Positions 10,739-18,880 of a stretch of 64,000 nt of DNA are shown one piece after another. Position 1 is the first letter of the stretch, and every line of letters starts with the position of its first letter. The translations under genes were made by a program, and so were the position numbers. The stretch is from Bacteroidota bacterium (GTDB lineage Bacteria; Bacteroidota; Bacteroidia; Chitinophagales; Saprospiraceae): assembly GCA_016124585.1 (NCBI GenBank), contig WGNL01000014.1, positions 62,001 through 126,000 of the forward strand. The letters are read 5' to 3'. The notes beneath the pieces were generated by a model. The model was given only the letters and a program-made list of their open reading frames with translations, was not told the origin of the DNA and ran no database searches.

Positions 10739-12085
10739 CTAAATTTCTCTTTTCCCATCAAACTGCTCCAAATAATCCCCTACCCGACGGATGAACGAAC
10801 CGCCCAGCGACCCATCCACCACCCGGTGGTCGTAGCTCATGGAGAGGAACATCATTTGCCGAACGGCAATCAAATCGCCGTACTCGGTTTCCACCACGGC
10901 AGGCTTTTTGCGGATAGCGCCCACGGCCATGATGGCTACCTGCGGCTGGTTGATGATAGGCGTTCCCATCACGTTGCCGAAGGTACCGACGTTGGTGAGG
11001 GTAAAGGTGCCTTCCTGGATTTCCTCCGGTTTCAGCTTGCCTTGGCGGGCACGACCAGCGAGGTCGTTAACGGACTTCGTAAGGCCGACGAGGTTCATCG
11101 TATTCGCATTTTTGATGACGGGTACGATGAGGTTGCCAGTCGGCAATGCCGTGGCCATGCCGATATTGATGTCTTTTTTGACGATGATGCGGTTGCCGTC
11201 CACCGAGACATTTATCATCGGGAAATCGCCAACAGCCCTGGCGACCGCCTCCACGAAAATGGGCGTGTAGGTGATTTTTTCGCCATATTTTTTCTCAAAA
11301 GCGCCTTTCACCCGTTCCCGCCAGTTGACGATGTTGGTCACGTCCACCTCCACGAAGCTGGTCACGTGCGGCGAGGTATGCTTCGACATCACCATGTGGT
11401 CGGCGATGAGCTTGCGCATCCGGTCCATTTCCACGATTTCGGTGTTGCCGGAGACGCTAATGGCGGGTTTTGCCCCCCCTGCCCCCCCAAGGGGGGATTG
11501 AATAGCGGCTGGTTGGACCGGGGCAGCAACTGGGCTGCCAACTGAACTACGATTTTCGACATAAGCCAAAATATCGTGCTTCGTGACCCGACCTGCTTGG
11601 CCGCTGCCGGGGATGCTGTCCAATTCGGCGATGCTGATGTTTTCGGTTTTGGCGATATTTTTTACCAATGGGGAATAAAAACGGTCGCTGGCGGGTGTGT
11701 AAGAAGTAGGTGAAGCGCTGGCAACAGCTACTGGTTCGTGGACAGCGGGAGCAGGGTGTGAAACGCCGTTGGAATGGCCGTTCGAGGAGGCGGGCACAGC
11801 GTCTTCCTTCACGGCAGGAGATGGTTTGGTCGAAGCGGCTTCGCCTTCCGTGGCAATGATGGCGATGGTTTTGCCGACAGGCACCACGTCGTTTTCCTTG
11901 AAAAGTATTTCAGAAATGACGCCTGCGGTGGGGGATGGCACCTCGGAGTCCACTTTGTCCGTCGCAATTTCGAGGATGGTTTCATCGGCTTCCACCCGGT
12001 CGCCTACATTTTTTGCCCACCGGAGGATGGTGGCTTCGATGATGCTTTCGCCCATTTTGGGCATTATCAGTTCTACCTGTGCCAT
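10739..12085 (-). CDS. Dihydrolipoyl acyltransferase, E2 of a 2-oxo acid dehydrogenase
   Basis: The core subunit of a 2-oxo acid dehydrogenase complex, transferring acyl groups from lipoate to CoA. The 448 residues comprise one N-terminal lipoyl domain with the lipoylated Lys44 in TDKVDSE, a flexible Ala/Pro/Ser-rich linker, a peripheral subunit-binding domain (about 137-175, YSPLVKNIAKTENI) and the catalytic domain with DHRVVDG at about 419-425. The single lipoyl domain and its sequence style suggest the branched-chain or general 2-oxo acid type rather than 2-oxoglutarate, but this cannot be fixed without E1, which is not adjacent. A -7 box lies about 100 bp upstream. Confidence 0.93.
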   Translation of the reverse strand: MAQVELIMPKMGESIIEATILRWAKNVGDRVEADETILEIATDKVDSEVPSPTAGVISEILFKENDVVPVGKTIAIIATEGEAASTKPSPAVKEDAVPASSNGHSNGVSHPAPAVHEPVAVASASPTSYTPASDRFYSPLVKNIAKTENISIAELDSIPGSGQAGRVTKHDILAYVENRSSVGSPVAAPVQPAAIQSPLGGAGGAKPAISVSGNTEIVEMDRMRKLIADHMVMSKHTSPHVTSFVEVDVTNIVNWRERVKGAFEKKYGEKITYTPIFVEAVARAVGDFPMINVSVDGNRIIVKKDINIGMATALPTGNLIVPVIKNANTMNLVGLTKSVNDLAGRARQGKLKPEEIQEGTFTLTNVGTFGNVMGTPIINQPQVAIMAVGAIRKKPAVVETEYGDLIAVRQMMFLSMSYDHRVVDGSLGGSFIRRVGDYLEQFDGKREI

Positions 12086-12091
12086 GATTTC

Positions 12092-12277
12092 AATGATGAA
12101 TGATAAATGGTGAATGGTGAACTTTCCAAGACTCCCACCTGCTCGCCATTTCGGTTTTATAAAATTTGGTTAGGAAAATAACGCCGCAAAGTTAGGGAAG
12201 GAAAACGAGAAATGTAAAACGGGCTGAAATGATTGCAGCCCACCTGAAGATTCATTCACCATTTATCATTCATCATT
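12092..12277. repeat. Oligomer-array inverted repeat (ATGAATG type), 25-bp perfect arms
   Basis: Arms at 12092-12116 and 12253-12277 are exact reverse complements built from ATGATGA/ATGGTGA-like oligomers, 136 bp apart. The right arm contains the pcm stop codon and the left arm begins 7 bp before the E2 start. The pair therefore occupies the pcm-E2 gap end to end, with the E2 promoter inside the loop. Confidence 0.8.
12187..12194 (-). promoter_or_regulatory. -7 element of the E2 gene
   Basis: TAACTTTG on the minus strand exactly fits TAnnTTTG. It lies about 100 nt before the E2 start, inside the loop of the 12092-12277 inverted repeat, giving a leader that would carry the left arm. Confidence 0.4.
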
Positions 12278-12929
12278 TACCATTAGAAATGGTGCCGCCG
12301 ATAAAAGGGACGAAGCGGAAATCGCCAAAATCCTCCTCTGCCCATTCGGTTTCCGATTTTTTGGTGATGCGGAGCATCCTTTGTGAGGCCGTACCGACCG
12401 GAATGACCATGATGCCACCAATACGAAGCTGGTCAATCAGCGTCTGTGGCACCTCTGTGGCACCTGCCGTCACGATGATTTTGTCGTAAGGCGCAAACTC
12501 CCGCAGGCCCTTCGTGCCATCCCGGAAATAGCAGCGGATATTAGCGAAGCCCAAGTCGGCGAGCCGTTTTTTTGCTTCGTGAAAAAGCTGCTCCTGCCGC
12601 TCCACAGTGAAAACCCTTGCTTCCAGTTTGCCCAAAATCGCTGCTTGGTAGCCGGAACCTGTGCCGATTTCGAGCACTCGGTCCCGCTTCTGCACATTCA
12701 ATAATTGCGTCTGAAATGCCACTGTGAACGGCTGCGAAATGGTCTGCTCCCGCTCAATGGGCAGGGCTTTGTCCTCGTAGGCAAGGTCGGCGAAGGCACT
12801 ATCGAGGAAGAAATGGCGGGGCACGGCATCCATCGCTGCCAGCACACGCCCGTCGGTGATACCTTTTTTCCGTAGGGAATCAACGAGTTTGCGGCGGAGG
12901 CCTTTGTGTCGGTAGGTGTCGGCTTGCAT
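12273..12929 (-). CDS. pcm: Protein-L-isoaspartate O-methyltransferase
   Basis: A cytoplasmic repair enzyme that methylates isoaspartyl residues in aged proteins with S-adenosylmethionine. The 218-residue protein carries the SAM-binding loop EIGTGSGYQAAIL near residue 88 and family blocks FLDSAFADLAYEDKALPI and ITVTAGATEVPQ-like text (IIVTAGATEVPQ). Length is normal. Its start ATG is at 12929. The stop lies inside an oligomer array. It is the last ordinary gene before the AT-rich insert at 13 kb. Confidence 0.95.
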   Translation of the reverse strand: MQADTYRHKGLRRKLVDSLRKKGITDGRVLAAMDAVPRHFFLDSAFADLAYEDKALPIEREQTISQPFTVAFQTQLLNVQKRDRVLEIGTGSGYQAAILGKLEARVFTVERQEQLFHEAKKRLADLGFANIRCYFRDGTKGLREFAPYDKIIVTAGATEVPQTLIDQLRIGGIMVIPVGTASQRMLRITKKSETEWAEEDFGDFRFVPFIGGTISNGK

Positions 12930-13070
12930 GGTGATTTTAAATTCCGTGCAAGGTAGGAAAAGTGGGGGAACGCCGATTTGGAGGTTCCAAATCGGCGGTT
13001 TTTTTATGCAATCTAATCGGCTTCAAATTGCAAGTCAAAAATATTGCATTATAGCTAACTTGAGATTCCG

Positions 13071-13985
13071 TTATTCAATTTTCAAGGATTTTAGAGCTTC
13101 TTCCTTTTGTGAATATAAATCTTCTAGTGCTTTATCTAATGAGGCTAGGGTTGCCTTGTATTCATCCACAATGTTTGACAGCTGGTTTTCTAAGCTTTTT
13201 ACTTGTTCAATTGCGTTATTTTCTTTAAGCGTCTTGATTGATGTTTTTAACTTACTAATTGCGTCATCATAATTTTTACTAATTGTGCTTCTTTGATTAA
13301 TTAATTCGACTTGCATATTCTCAAATAAATCATCTATTTCATGAGAAATTTCTAATTGTAGTCGAGTTTTCATTTCCTGTTGAGCCGACGCAATCTCACC
13401 TGTCATCTCATTCGATACAGTTTCAATCTCTCTTTTGTGCTCGTCAATTTGAGTACTAACTTCTTTCAAAAAAAATTGGGGTAAATTAAATTTAATTTCA
13501 GTTGTTTCCATTCTTACAACAGGCTTATCAAATTTAACTTCCATACGCCTGCTGTTGAATTTCGGAATATCTGTTTTGATTGTCACTCTTTTCATGTAAG
13601 GCTCAGGCACATCAAGGTATATACATGTCCAGTACATCTTTAGCCCATGAAATTCAGGTTTTTTTGCAACACATTTAGTTACCATTCGAGTAGCAGGAAC
13701 ATCAAAACTGAAATCTTCGGTTTCCATTCTTACTTCGGGGATATCAAATTTTAATTCTTCTCTTTCCATGGTAAACTTAGGCACATCAAATTTTATTGAA
13801 GTAGTTCGCCATTTGACATCAAAAGTAAAATTTAATGCAGCTTCTACATTTGATGGGTCAGGAGCATCTTCGTTTATTTCATTAATTCTTTTTGCCCCTT
13901 TCTCTCGGATTTGATTAATCCTTTCTTCAAATTTTTTCTTAATCTCATCAACTTTTAGTTGAATTCTCTCGTTTGGATTTTCCAT
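13071..13985 (-). CDS. Unrecognised protein: 14-residue repeat region plus coiled coil
   Basis: No family recognised. The 304 residues fall in three parts. Residues 1-45 are a charged helix. Residues about 55-195 contain seven or eight copies of a 14-residue repeat of the form xxxIKFDVPxFxME (for example SIKFDVPKFTME, ELKFDIPEVRME, EVKFDKPVVRME). One longer unit holds two cysteines and reads YLDVPEPYM at its end. Residues about 200-304 are heptad-rich and should form a coiled coil. There is no signal peptide. The regular hydrophobic-charged alternation suggests stacked beta-strands. The DNA is AT-rich compared with its neighbours. It follows the membrane-protein gene at 14.1 kb on the same strand, 150 bp away, and may work with it. 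Confidence 0.75.
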   Translation of the reverse strand: MENPNERIQLKVDEIKKKFEERINQIREKGAKRINEINEDAPDPSNVEAALNFTFDVKWRTTSIKFDVPKFTMEREELKFDIPEVRMETEDFSFDVPATRMVTKCVAKKPEFHGLKMYWTCIYLDVPEPYMKRVTIKTDIPKFNSRRMEVKFDKPVVRMETTEIKFNLPQFFLKEVSTQIDEHKREIETVSNEMTGEIASAQQEMKTRLQLEISHEIDDLFENMQVELINQRSTISKNYDDAISKLKTSIKTLKENNAIEQVKSLENQLSNIVDEYKATLASLDKALEDLYSQKEEALKSLKIE

Positions 13986-14135
13986 TATGATTTTTTTTAT
14001 TGTTAATTAATTTTTTCCTCTTGATAAGGCAGCTCATTTGTGTAGTACCAACCCATTTTGATTAAAAATCATCCCATTTTAATTCCATTATTTATTTATA
14101 ACATGTATTATTTTCAATCAGATATTGAGCTTTCC

Positions 14136-14903
14136 TTAGTCTTTTAAATTCAAAAATCTAGCTATCAAGGAATCCGTTACCCAACCCAAGACTTTACCAT
14201 CTGCATTTCCATTTTCTGTCACGAAAATATCTCTACACTGTTCGACAGCTTTCATTTTTTCGATTGCTTTTTCTAATATTTCATTTTTTGAAACTATAAT
14301 GAATCCCTTTTTCTTGTTCAATGAAAACATTTCTTTATATTCAGCTTCGTTCTTTAAAATAGCCTCTAATGTATAACCATTCTTTTCTTCATCATTTTTC
14401 GCTTTTACTAAATGGTTGTCGATAGTGCTCTTGTGAATAATATATTGCGGACTTAGGTCTTTGCCAAAAATGGGACATCTATCCTTTCTTACACTTGCTA
14501 AAAAAGCGGATAAATCGACTAATTTGCAATTTTTCAACTCATCTTGTGATAATTCTTTATAGACTATAGTTGGAGTGTCTATCATAACATTTTCGATAGG
14601 AATATCATCAATCATATCAGGTCTAAGTGCATTTACTATTTGTCTTGATGCAGCTTCAAAATTCTCTTTTCCAAAGTAAAATGCTAAAACAGTTCCAACC
14701 CATGTTGCAAGTAAGGGGATTATTGTGTTAAAAACAGTTTTATATCCGTCAGGGTTAACAGAATTAATTATCCCCCAAGATAATATCCCTATAATTAAAA
14801 GTGCCCCGCACAATATTATATAAGACAGTAAACTCCTGTTAGTAGAATTTGATGTAGAGTCAGAAGTAATGAGTTTTAAAATCGAATTGCGATCACTTTT
14901 CAT
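14136..14903 (-). CDS. Unrecognised membrane protein with possible CBS-like C-terminus
   Basis: A 255-residue protein. Two hydrophobic helices (about residues 24-47 and 57-75, the second with LLATWVGTVLAFYFGKENFE) anchor it, and the rest should be cytoplasmic. The last 60 residues (FIIVSKNEIL to VLGWVTDSLIARFL) read like a CBS domain, which usually binds adenine nucleotides; this is pattern recognition only. A second CBS-like stretch earlier (about 120-170) is weaker. It is AT-rich and is followed by the 14-residue-repeat gene. The pair looks like an acquired cassette between housekeeping genes. Function unknown. Confidence 0.75.
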   Translation of the reverse strand: MKSDRNSILKLITSDSTSNSTNRSLLSYIILCGALLIIGILSWGIINSVNPDGYKTVFNTIIPLLATWVGTVLAFYFGKENFEAASRQIVNALRPDMIDDIPIENVMIDTPTIVYKELSQDELKNCKLVDLSAFLASVRKDRCPIFGKDLSPQYIIHKSTIDNHLVKAKNDEEKNGYTLEAILKNEAEYKEMFSLNKKKGFIIVSKNEILEKAIEKMKAVEQCRDIFVTENGNADGKVLGWVTDSLIARFLNLKD

Positions 14904-14958
14904 AGTTCATGTTTTAAATTAAAATATTCTATGGAACATTTGCTTTAGAAACTGCTGT

Positions 14959-15690
14959 TCATCCCTCACCTACAGGTGTATCCCCACCCCCCTTCTTCCT
15001 CTCCGCCCTCACCCTCCGCAACAACACCGCCATCGTATAATCCGGCACCCGCTCTGGCGTACCGGAAAGCGTGCTATGAATCACTTTCCCCGTCTTCGAC
15101 ACATCCTGCATGGCTTCAAACAGGGCGTCGAACAGGTCGATATTGTCGTTCATGAGTTGATTGCGAGCTTGTATATTGTCGTTTTGCAGGGTATTGTCGG
15201 TGGTAAGCGCGGCAGGGAGAGCAGCCATTTCGGTTTTGGTGGCGGCTTTGAGTCCCTTTGCGGTGAGGGCGGTCAGGTTCGCATCCATGTTTTGGAGGAC
15301 GGTTCGCAGGCTGGTGATGACGGCTTCCACGTCCTTTTTGCTGAGTTTTTTGCGGAGGTCACGGCAGCCAAAGTCATCGGGAGCAACCGTGAGTGCAGCG
15401 CCAGCCCTGTCCACATAACTTTCAACGAGTTTGTTGAGTGTTTTAAGGCGATCGAGATTGGTTGCAATGCGGGCAGTGACCAATTTACCTTCTTTGGTCA
15501 ATTGGAGAGGATAAACCACTGTGTTCACGCTGGCTATTTGCGCAGCAAAATTGGTAGCATAAGCAGCGTTGAAATCTCCGCTGTAATCCGTGAACAAGGC
15601 TAGGTCACGGTTGAAACTGGAAAGTAGAAACTGAGCGACGGCTGGCTGTTCTTCATGTCGCCCCTGAAATTTCTTTTTAGGGCCTGCCAT
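14959..15690 (-). CDS. Unrecognised helical protein
   Basis: No family recognised. The 243 residues are hydrophilic with no signal peptide or membrane helix, and appear mainly alpha-helical. The N-terminus is basic (MAGPKKKFQGRHEEQPAVAQF) and the C-terminus is Arg/Lys-rich (LLRRVRAERKK). Two long helical stretches run through residues 60-130 and 150-210. Its base composition and codon use resemble the housekeeping genes, unlike the AT-rich gene after it. It is preceded by a 425-bp gap carrying the 21-bp array, so that array is a candidate control region for this gene. The start ATG is at 15690. Confidence 0.75.
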   Translation of the reverse strand: MAGPKKKFQGRHEEQPAVAQFLLSSFNRDLALFTDYSGDFNAAYATNFAAQIASVNTVVYPLQLTKEGKLVTARIATNLDRLKTLNKLVESYVDRAGAALTVAPDDFGCRDLRKKLSKKDVEAVITSLRTVLQNMDANLTALTAKGLKAATKTEMAALPAALTTDNTLQNDNIQARNQLMNDNIDLFDALFEAMQDVSKTGKVIHSTLSGTPERVPDYTMAVLLRRVRAERKKGGGDTPVGEG

Positions 15691-15930
15691 TGGGGGTGTC
15701 TGTTTTAAGTGTTTATACTATGGGCTTGGTCATACCGGGTTTAGGGTCGGCTGTTTTCAAGCGGTTAACGAAAGCAAAGAAAAATAGCAGTTTTGATTTA
15801 GCGAAATATTTTCTAAAATTTTTATTTGGCTAAATTATGTAAGGCAGGAATAGGGTGTCAAGGATTGGCTATTTGGCAGAATTTAAGCTAAGTTGCCAAA
15901 TTTTATAAGGCAGGAACCGATTTTCGATAT
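15691..15930. other. Gap ahead of the 21-bp array, with small repeats
   Basis: No gene seen. The 11-mer TAAGGCAGGAA occurs twice (15840-15850 and 15906-15916), 66 bp apart. Between them ATTTGGCA (15871-15878) pairs with TGCCAAAT (15894-15901). On the minus strand TATTTTTC (15779-15786) is a weak -7-like element for the gene starting at 15690. Confidence 0.5.
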
Positions 15931-16108
15931 TATGAACGCTTAATTCATATTTATGAACTCATTTAATGGGTATAAGAACGCTATTTTTAGCGCTATGAAC
16001 TCATTTTTTGGTCTTATGAACCAATAAATTAACCATAAGAACCCATTTCAATATCGTATGAACCGATATGAATAGTTTATGAACCATGTTGTATTGAATA
16101 TGAACCCT
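15931..16108. repeat. 21-bp phased array of TATGAAC boxes, nine units
   Basis: GAAC begins at 15934, 15955, 15976, 15997, 16018, 16039, 16060, 16081 and 16102, exactly every 21 bp. Seven units read TATGAAC and two read TAAGAAC; the base after the box is mostly C or T. The remaining 13-14 bases differ between units. An imperfect tenth GAAC lies at 15914, 20 bp before. Every frame has stops, so it is not coding now. In the frame of the ATG it would read MN followed by five variable residues. It lies between the accC stop and the 243-residue gene's start. Spacing of 21 bp is two DNA turns, as expected for same-face protein binding. Confidence 0.9.
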
Positions 16109-16115
16109 ATATAAT

Positions 16116-17462
16116 TCAATCCTCCGTCCCCATATCAAAGTCATTCAAGAAGCCCGTGTGGAAGTTCCCGGCACGGAAATTCTCGTCCTTCATCAGTTTT
16201 TTGTGGAAAGGTATAGTGGTTTTGATGCCTTCCACGATGAATTCTTCGAGGGCACGTTCCATCTTCGTGATGCACTCCTCACGGGTGCGGGCACGGCAGA
16301 TAAGCTTCGCAATCATGGAGTCGTAGTAGGGCGGGATGACGTAGCCGGCGTACACATGGGTGTCCACCCGGACGCCGTGGCCCTTGGCGGTGTGGAGGGA
16401 AACGATTTTGCCGGGCGACGGGCGGAAGTCCTTGTACACGTCCTCGGCGTTGATGCGGCATTCCATGGCGTGCATCTCCGGGATGTAGTTCTTGCCGGAA
16501 ATCGGCTCGCCCATGGCCACTTTCAGTTGCTCTTTTATCAGGTCATGGTCAATCACCTCCTCGGTCACCGGATGCTCCACCTGGATACGGGTGTTCATTT
16601 CCATGAAATAGAAATTGCGGTATTTGTCCACGAGGAACTCGATGGTGCCCACGCCTTCATAGTTAATGGCTTGACCCGCCTTGATGGAAGCTTCGCCCAT
16701 TTTCTCTCGCAATTCGGGCGTCATGAACGGGCTGGGGCTTTCCTCCACCAGCTTTTGGTGGCGGCGCTGGATGCTGCACTCCCGCTCGGAGAGGTGACAG
16801 ACGTTGCCAAACTGGTCGCCGACAATCTGGAACTCAATGTGGCGGGGTTCTTCAATGTATTTTTCGATGTAAATGCCGTCGTTGCCGAAGGACGCCTTGG
16901 CCTCGTTGCGGGCCATGTTCCAGTTGGCTTCAAATGTGGCTTCTTCCCAGATGACCCGCATCCCCTTTCCTCCACCACCAGCAGTCGCCTTGATGATGAC
17001 CGGGTAACCGATTTCTTTCGCCAGTTTGATGCCTTCTTTTACATCGGTAATAAGGCCGCCAGAGCCGGGCACCACAGGCACGCCAGCTTCAATCATCGTG
17101 GCTTTGGCCGTGATTTTATCGCCCATCATGCGGATCTGGGTGGGCGTCGGGCCGATGAACTTGATGCCGTATTCCCCGCAGATTTCAGCGAAATCGGCAT
17201 TTTCCGCCAAAAAACCATAGCCAGGATGGATGGCATCGGCGTTGGTGATTTCGGCAGCCGCCATGATGCGGGGGATATTCAGATAGGAATCCTTGGATTG
17301 GGCTGGGCCAACGCAGACGGCTTCGTCGGCGAAGCGAACGTGGAGGCTGTCGGCATCGGCTGTGGAGTAGATGGCCACGGTTTTGATGCCCATTTCACGG
17401 CAGGTACGGATGACCCGCAACGCTATTTCACCTCGGTTGGCTATAAGAACTTTGTCGAACAT
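16116..17462 (-). CDS. accC: Acetyl-CoA carboxylase, biotin carboxylase subunit
   Basis: Carboxylates the biotin of AccB with bicarbonate and ATP in the first step of fatty acid synthesis. From ATG 17462 the protein is 448 residues and begins [17 protein letters not shown], the standard start; the frame extends further upstream but only through an oligomer array. ATP-grasp signatures are clear, including [25 protein letters not shown] and the preceding Glu/Asn metal ligands (FMEMNTR). It follows accB in the order fabH-efp-accB-accC on the minus strand. The array between accB and accC may attenuate or process the message. No odd features. Confidence 0.98.
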   Translation of the reverse strand: MFDKVLIANRGEIALRVIRTCREMGIKTVAIYSTADADSLHVRFADEAVCVGPAQSKDSYLNIPRIMAAAEITNADAIHPGYGFLAENADFAEICGEYGIKFIGPTPTQIRMMGDKITAKATMIEAGVPVVPGSGGLITDVKEGIKLAKEIGYPVIIKATAGGGGKGMRVIWEEATFEANWNMARNEAKASFGNDGIYIEKYIEEPRHIEFQIVGDQFGNVCHLSERECSIQRRHQKLVEESPSPFMTPELREKMGEASIKAGQAINYEGVGTIEFLVDKYRNFYFMEMNTRIQVEHPVTEEVIDHDLIKEQLKVAMGEPISGKNYIPEMHAMECRINAEDVYKDFRPSPGKIVSLHTAKGHGVRVDTHVYAGYVIPPYYDSMIAKLICRARTREECITKMERALEEFIVEGIKTTIPFHKKLMKDENFRAGNFHTGFLNDFDMGTED

Positions 17463-17468
17463 AAATTC

Positions 17469-17537
17469 AGGTATGAGGTATGGAGGTATGAGGGATGAGG
17501 GGTGTCGTGCATCCCTCATCCCTCATACCTCATACCT
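17469..17537. repeat. Oligomer-array inverted repeat (GGTATGA type) between accB and accC
   Basis: Left arm 17469-17504 consists of AGGTATG/AGGGATG oligomers and right arm 17510-17537 of their reverse complements, with a 5-bp loop and one slipped unit. It ends just 6 bp from each gene. It would form a long hairpin in the accB-accC message. Confidence 0.8.
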
Positions 17538-17542
17538 AAAAA

Positions 17543-18067
17543 TTAATCTGGCTCTACGAGGAAAAGTACTTGGTCGTACTCAACGGGGAGTGCGTTGTCA
17601 ACCATTACCTTGACGACGGTACCGCTGACTTCGCTTTCTATTTCATTGAAAAGCTTCATGGCCTCAATGATGCAAACAACATCGCCTTTTTTGACTTTCT
17701 GGCCAACTTCCACGTAGGAAGGCTTTTCTGGATTGGCGGAGCGATAGAATGTGCCCACCATGGGTGATTTTATGGGTAAATAATTTCCTCCGGATGATTC
17801 GGCTTTTGCTGGTGCAGCCGCAGGTGCAGCGGATGGTGCAGCAGGTGCTGGCGCAGCGGCTGGAGCTGGCGCAGCGGCAGGTGCCGCACTGACCACAGGC
17901 GGCGCTATCATCGGTGCCATTGGAGCGGAAATCACTTGCGTGGACTTCGTTTCCGAGTACAGCGCTGTGCGGATGGAGAGTTTGAAGTCGCCGTCTTCGA
18001 CCTTGAACTCGGCAAGGTTGGATTTGTTGAGGAGCTTGATCAGCTCCTGAATTTCCTGAAAAGTCAT
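17543..18067 (-). CDS. accB: Acetyl-CoA carboxylase, biotin carboxyl carrier protein
   Basis: Carries carboxybiotin between AccC and the carboxyltransferase. The 174-residue protein has an N-terminal helical segment (FQEIQELIKLLNKS), a long Ala/Pro linker (about residues 47-90) and the C-terminal biotinyl domain, with the biotinylated Lys138 in IIEAMKLFNEIE. Length and layout are typical. It lies 80 bp before accC on the same strand, separated by the oligomer hairpin. The start ATG is at 18067. Confidence 0.97.
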   Translation of the reverse strand: MTFQEIQELIKLLNKSNLAEFKVEDGDFKLSIRTALYSETKSTQVISAPMAPMIAPPVVSAAPAAAPAPAAAPAPAAPSAAPAAAPAKAESSGGNYLPIKSPMVGTFYRSANPEKPSYVEVGQKVKKGDVVCIIEAMKLFNEIESEVSGTVVKVMVDNALPVEYDQVLFLVEPD

Positions 18068-18103
18068 ATTCTCCGTTTTATTTGGAGGTCTAGGAGGTTG
18101 AGA

Positions 18104-18149
18104 GGGCTTAGAAGATTAAATAACTAAGTCATTTAAACCTGCTAAGCCC
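18104..18149. repeat. Short inverted repeat between efp and accB
   Basis: GGGCTTAG (18104-18111) pairs with CTAAGCCC (18142-18149) around 30 bp. Nearby text contains degenerate copies (CTAAG, CTAGG, CTACTAAG). It looks like a worn member of the oligomer-hairpin group. Confidence 0.45.
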
Positions 18150-18167
18150 GCTAAACACTAAACCCTA

Positions 18168-18728
18168 CTAAGCACGTCCCATGTAGTCACCGCTGTTGGT
18201 GTCCACTTTGATTTTTTCACCGGTGTTGATGAAAAGCGGCACTTTCACCTCTGCACCTGTGTCCACAGTGGCAGGTTTGTAAGTGTTGGTGGCAGTATCG
18301 CCTTTGATGCCTGGCTCGGTGTAGGTTACTTCCACGATTACTACCGATGGCATTTCGAGGCTCAATGGCATATCGTTGGCGGAGTTAAAAAGTACGTCCA
18401 CCACCATTCCTTCCTGAAGGAATTGTGGGCTGTTGATAAGGGTTTCTTCGAGGGCTACCTGTTCGTAGTCGTCCATGTTCATAAAATTATAGCCCATGTC
18501 GTCTTTGTACAAGTACTGGAACTTGCGGCGCTCCACCCGAACTTCAGTGATGGCGTGGCCGGAAGGCCAAGTGCGGTCCACTACTTTTCCTTTGGTCAGG
18601 GATTTCAATTTTGTTCGAACAAAAGCGGGGCCTTTGCCTGGTTTTACGTGCTGGAATTCCACTACAGTCCAGATGTCGCTGTCAATTTCCATGCACAAAC
18701 CATTTCGGATATCGGAAGTATCTGCCAT
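18168..18728 (-). CDS. efp: Elongation factor P
   Basis: Binds the ribosome between P and E sites and relieves stalling at proline stretches. From ATG 18728 the protein is 186 residues and starts MADTSDIRNGLCMEIDSD, matching the family; an upstream in-frame extension runs through an inverted repeat and is rejected. The tip loop is PGKGPAF with Lys32, the position modified in many bacteria. The C-terminal OB domains end VDTNSGDYMGRA, the standard ending. It has its own -7 box and lies between fabH and accB, as often in Bacteroidota. Confidence 0.98.
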   Translation of the reverse strand: MADTSDIRNGLCMEIDSDIWTVVEFQHVKPGKGPAFVRTKLKSLTKGKVVDRTWPSGHAITEVRVERRKFQYLYKDDMGYNFMNMDDYEQVALEETLINSPQFLQEGMVVDVLFNSANDMPLSLEMPSVVIVEVTYTEPGIKGDTATNTYKPATVDTGAEVKVPLFINTGEKIKVDTNSGDYMGRA

Positions 18729-18782
18729 TGAATTTCTTAAGTTAATTGATGAAAAAATAAATGGGTTTTTGTAAAAGCGGCG

Positions 18783-18790
18783 CAAAGGTA
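18783..18790 (-). promoter_or_regulatory. -7 element of efp
   Basis: TACCTTTG on the minus strand is an exact TAnnTTTG match 54 nt ahead of the efp start. It suggests efp can be transcribed separately from fabH. Confidence 0.45.
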
Positions 18791-18798
18791 GCAAAATG

Positions 18799-18855
18799 GT
18801 TTCAGGTTTTCTATTGGTTTCAGGCTTCAGGGTAGCCACGGTGAAACCTGAAACC
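18799..18855. repeat. Oligomer-array inverted repeat (GGTTTCAG type) between fabH and efp
   Basis: GGTTTCAGG occurs at 18799 and again about 18815, followed by the inverted GAAACCTGAAACC (18843-18855) and another TTGAAACCC. It sits between the fabH stop and the efp promoter, where a terminator is expected. Confidence 0.7.
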
Positions 18856-18880
18856 CCTTGAAACCCGGAACCTCCCACCC

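Noticed and set aside
15931-16108. CRISPR array
   Set aside because: Conserved part is only 7 bp and the period is 21 bp, far below repeat-plus-spacer length, and no cas gene is near.
16158-17498. A 446-codon open frame opposite accC
   Set aside because: Shadow of a secure biotin carboxylase gene; no recognisable protein features.
17463-17519. N-terminal extension of AccC
   Set aside because: The extra 19 codons are the GGTATGA oligomer array; family members start at [12 protein letters not shown].
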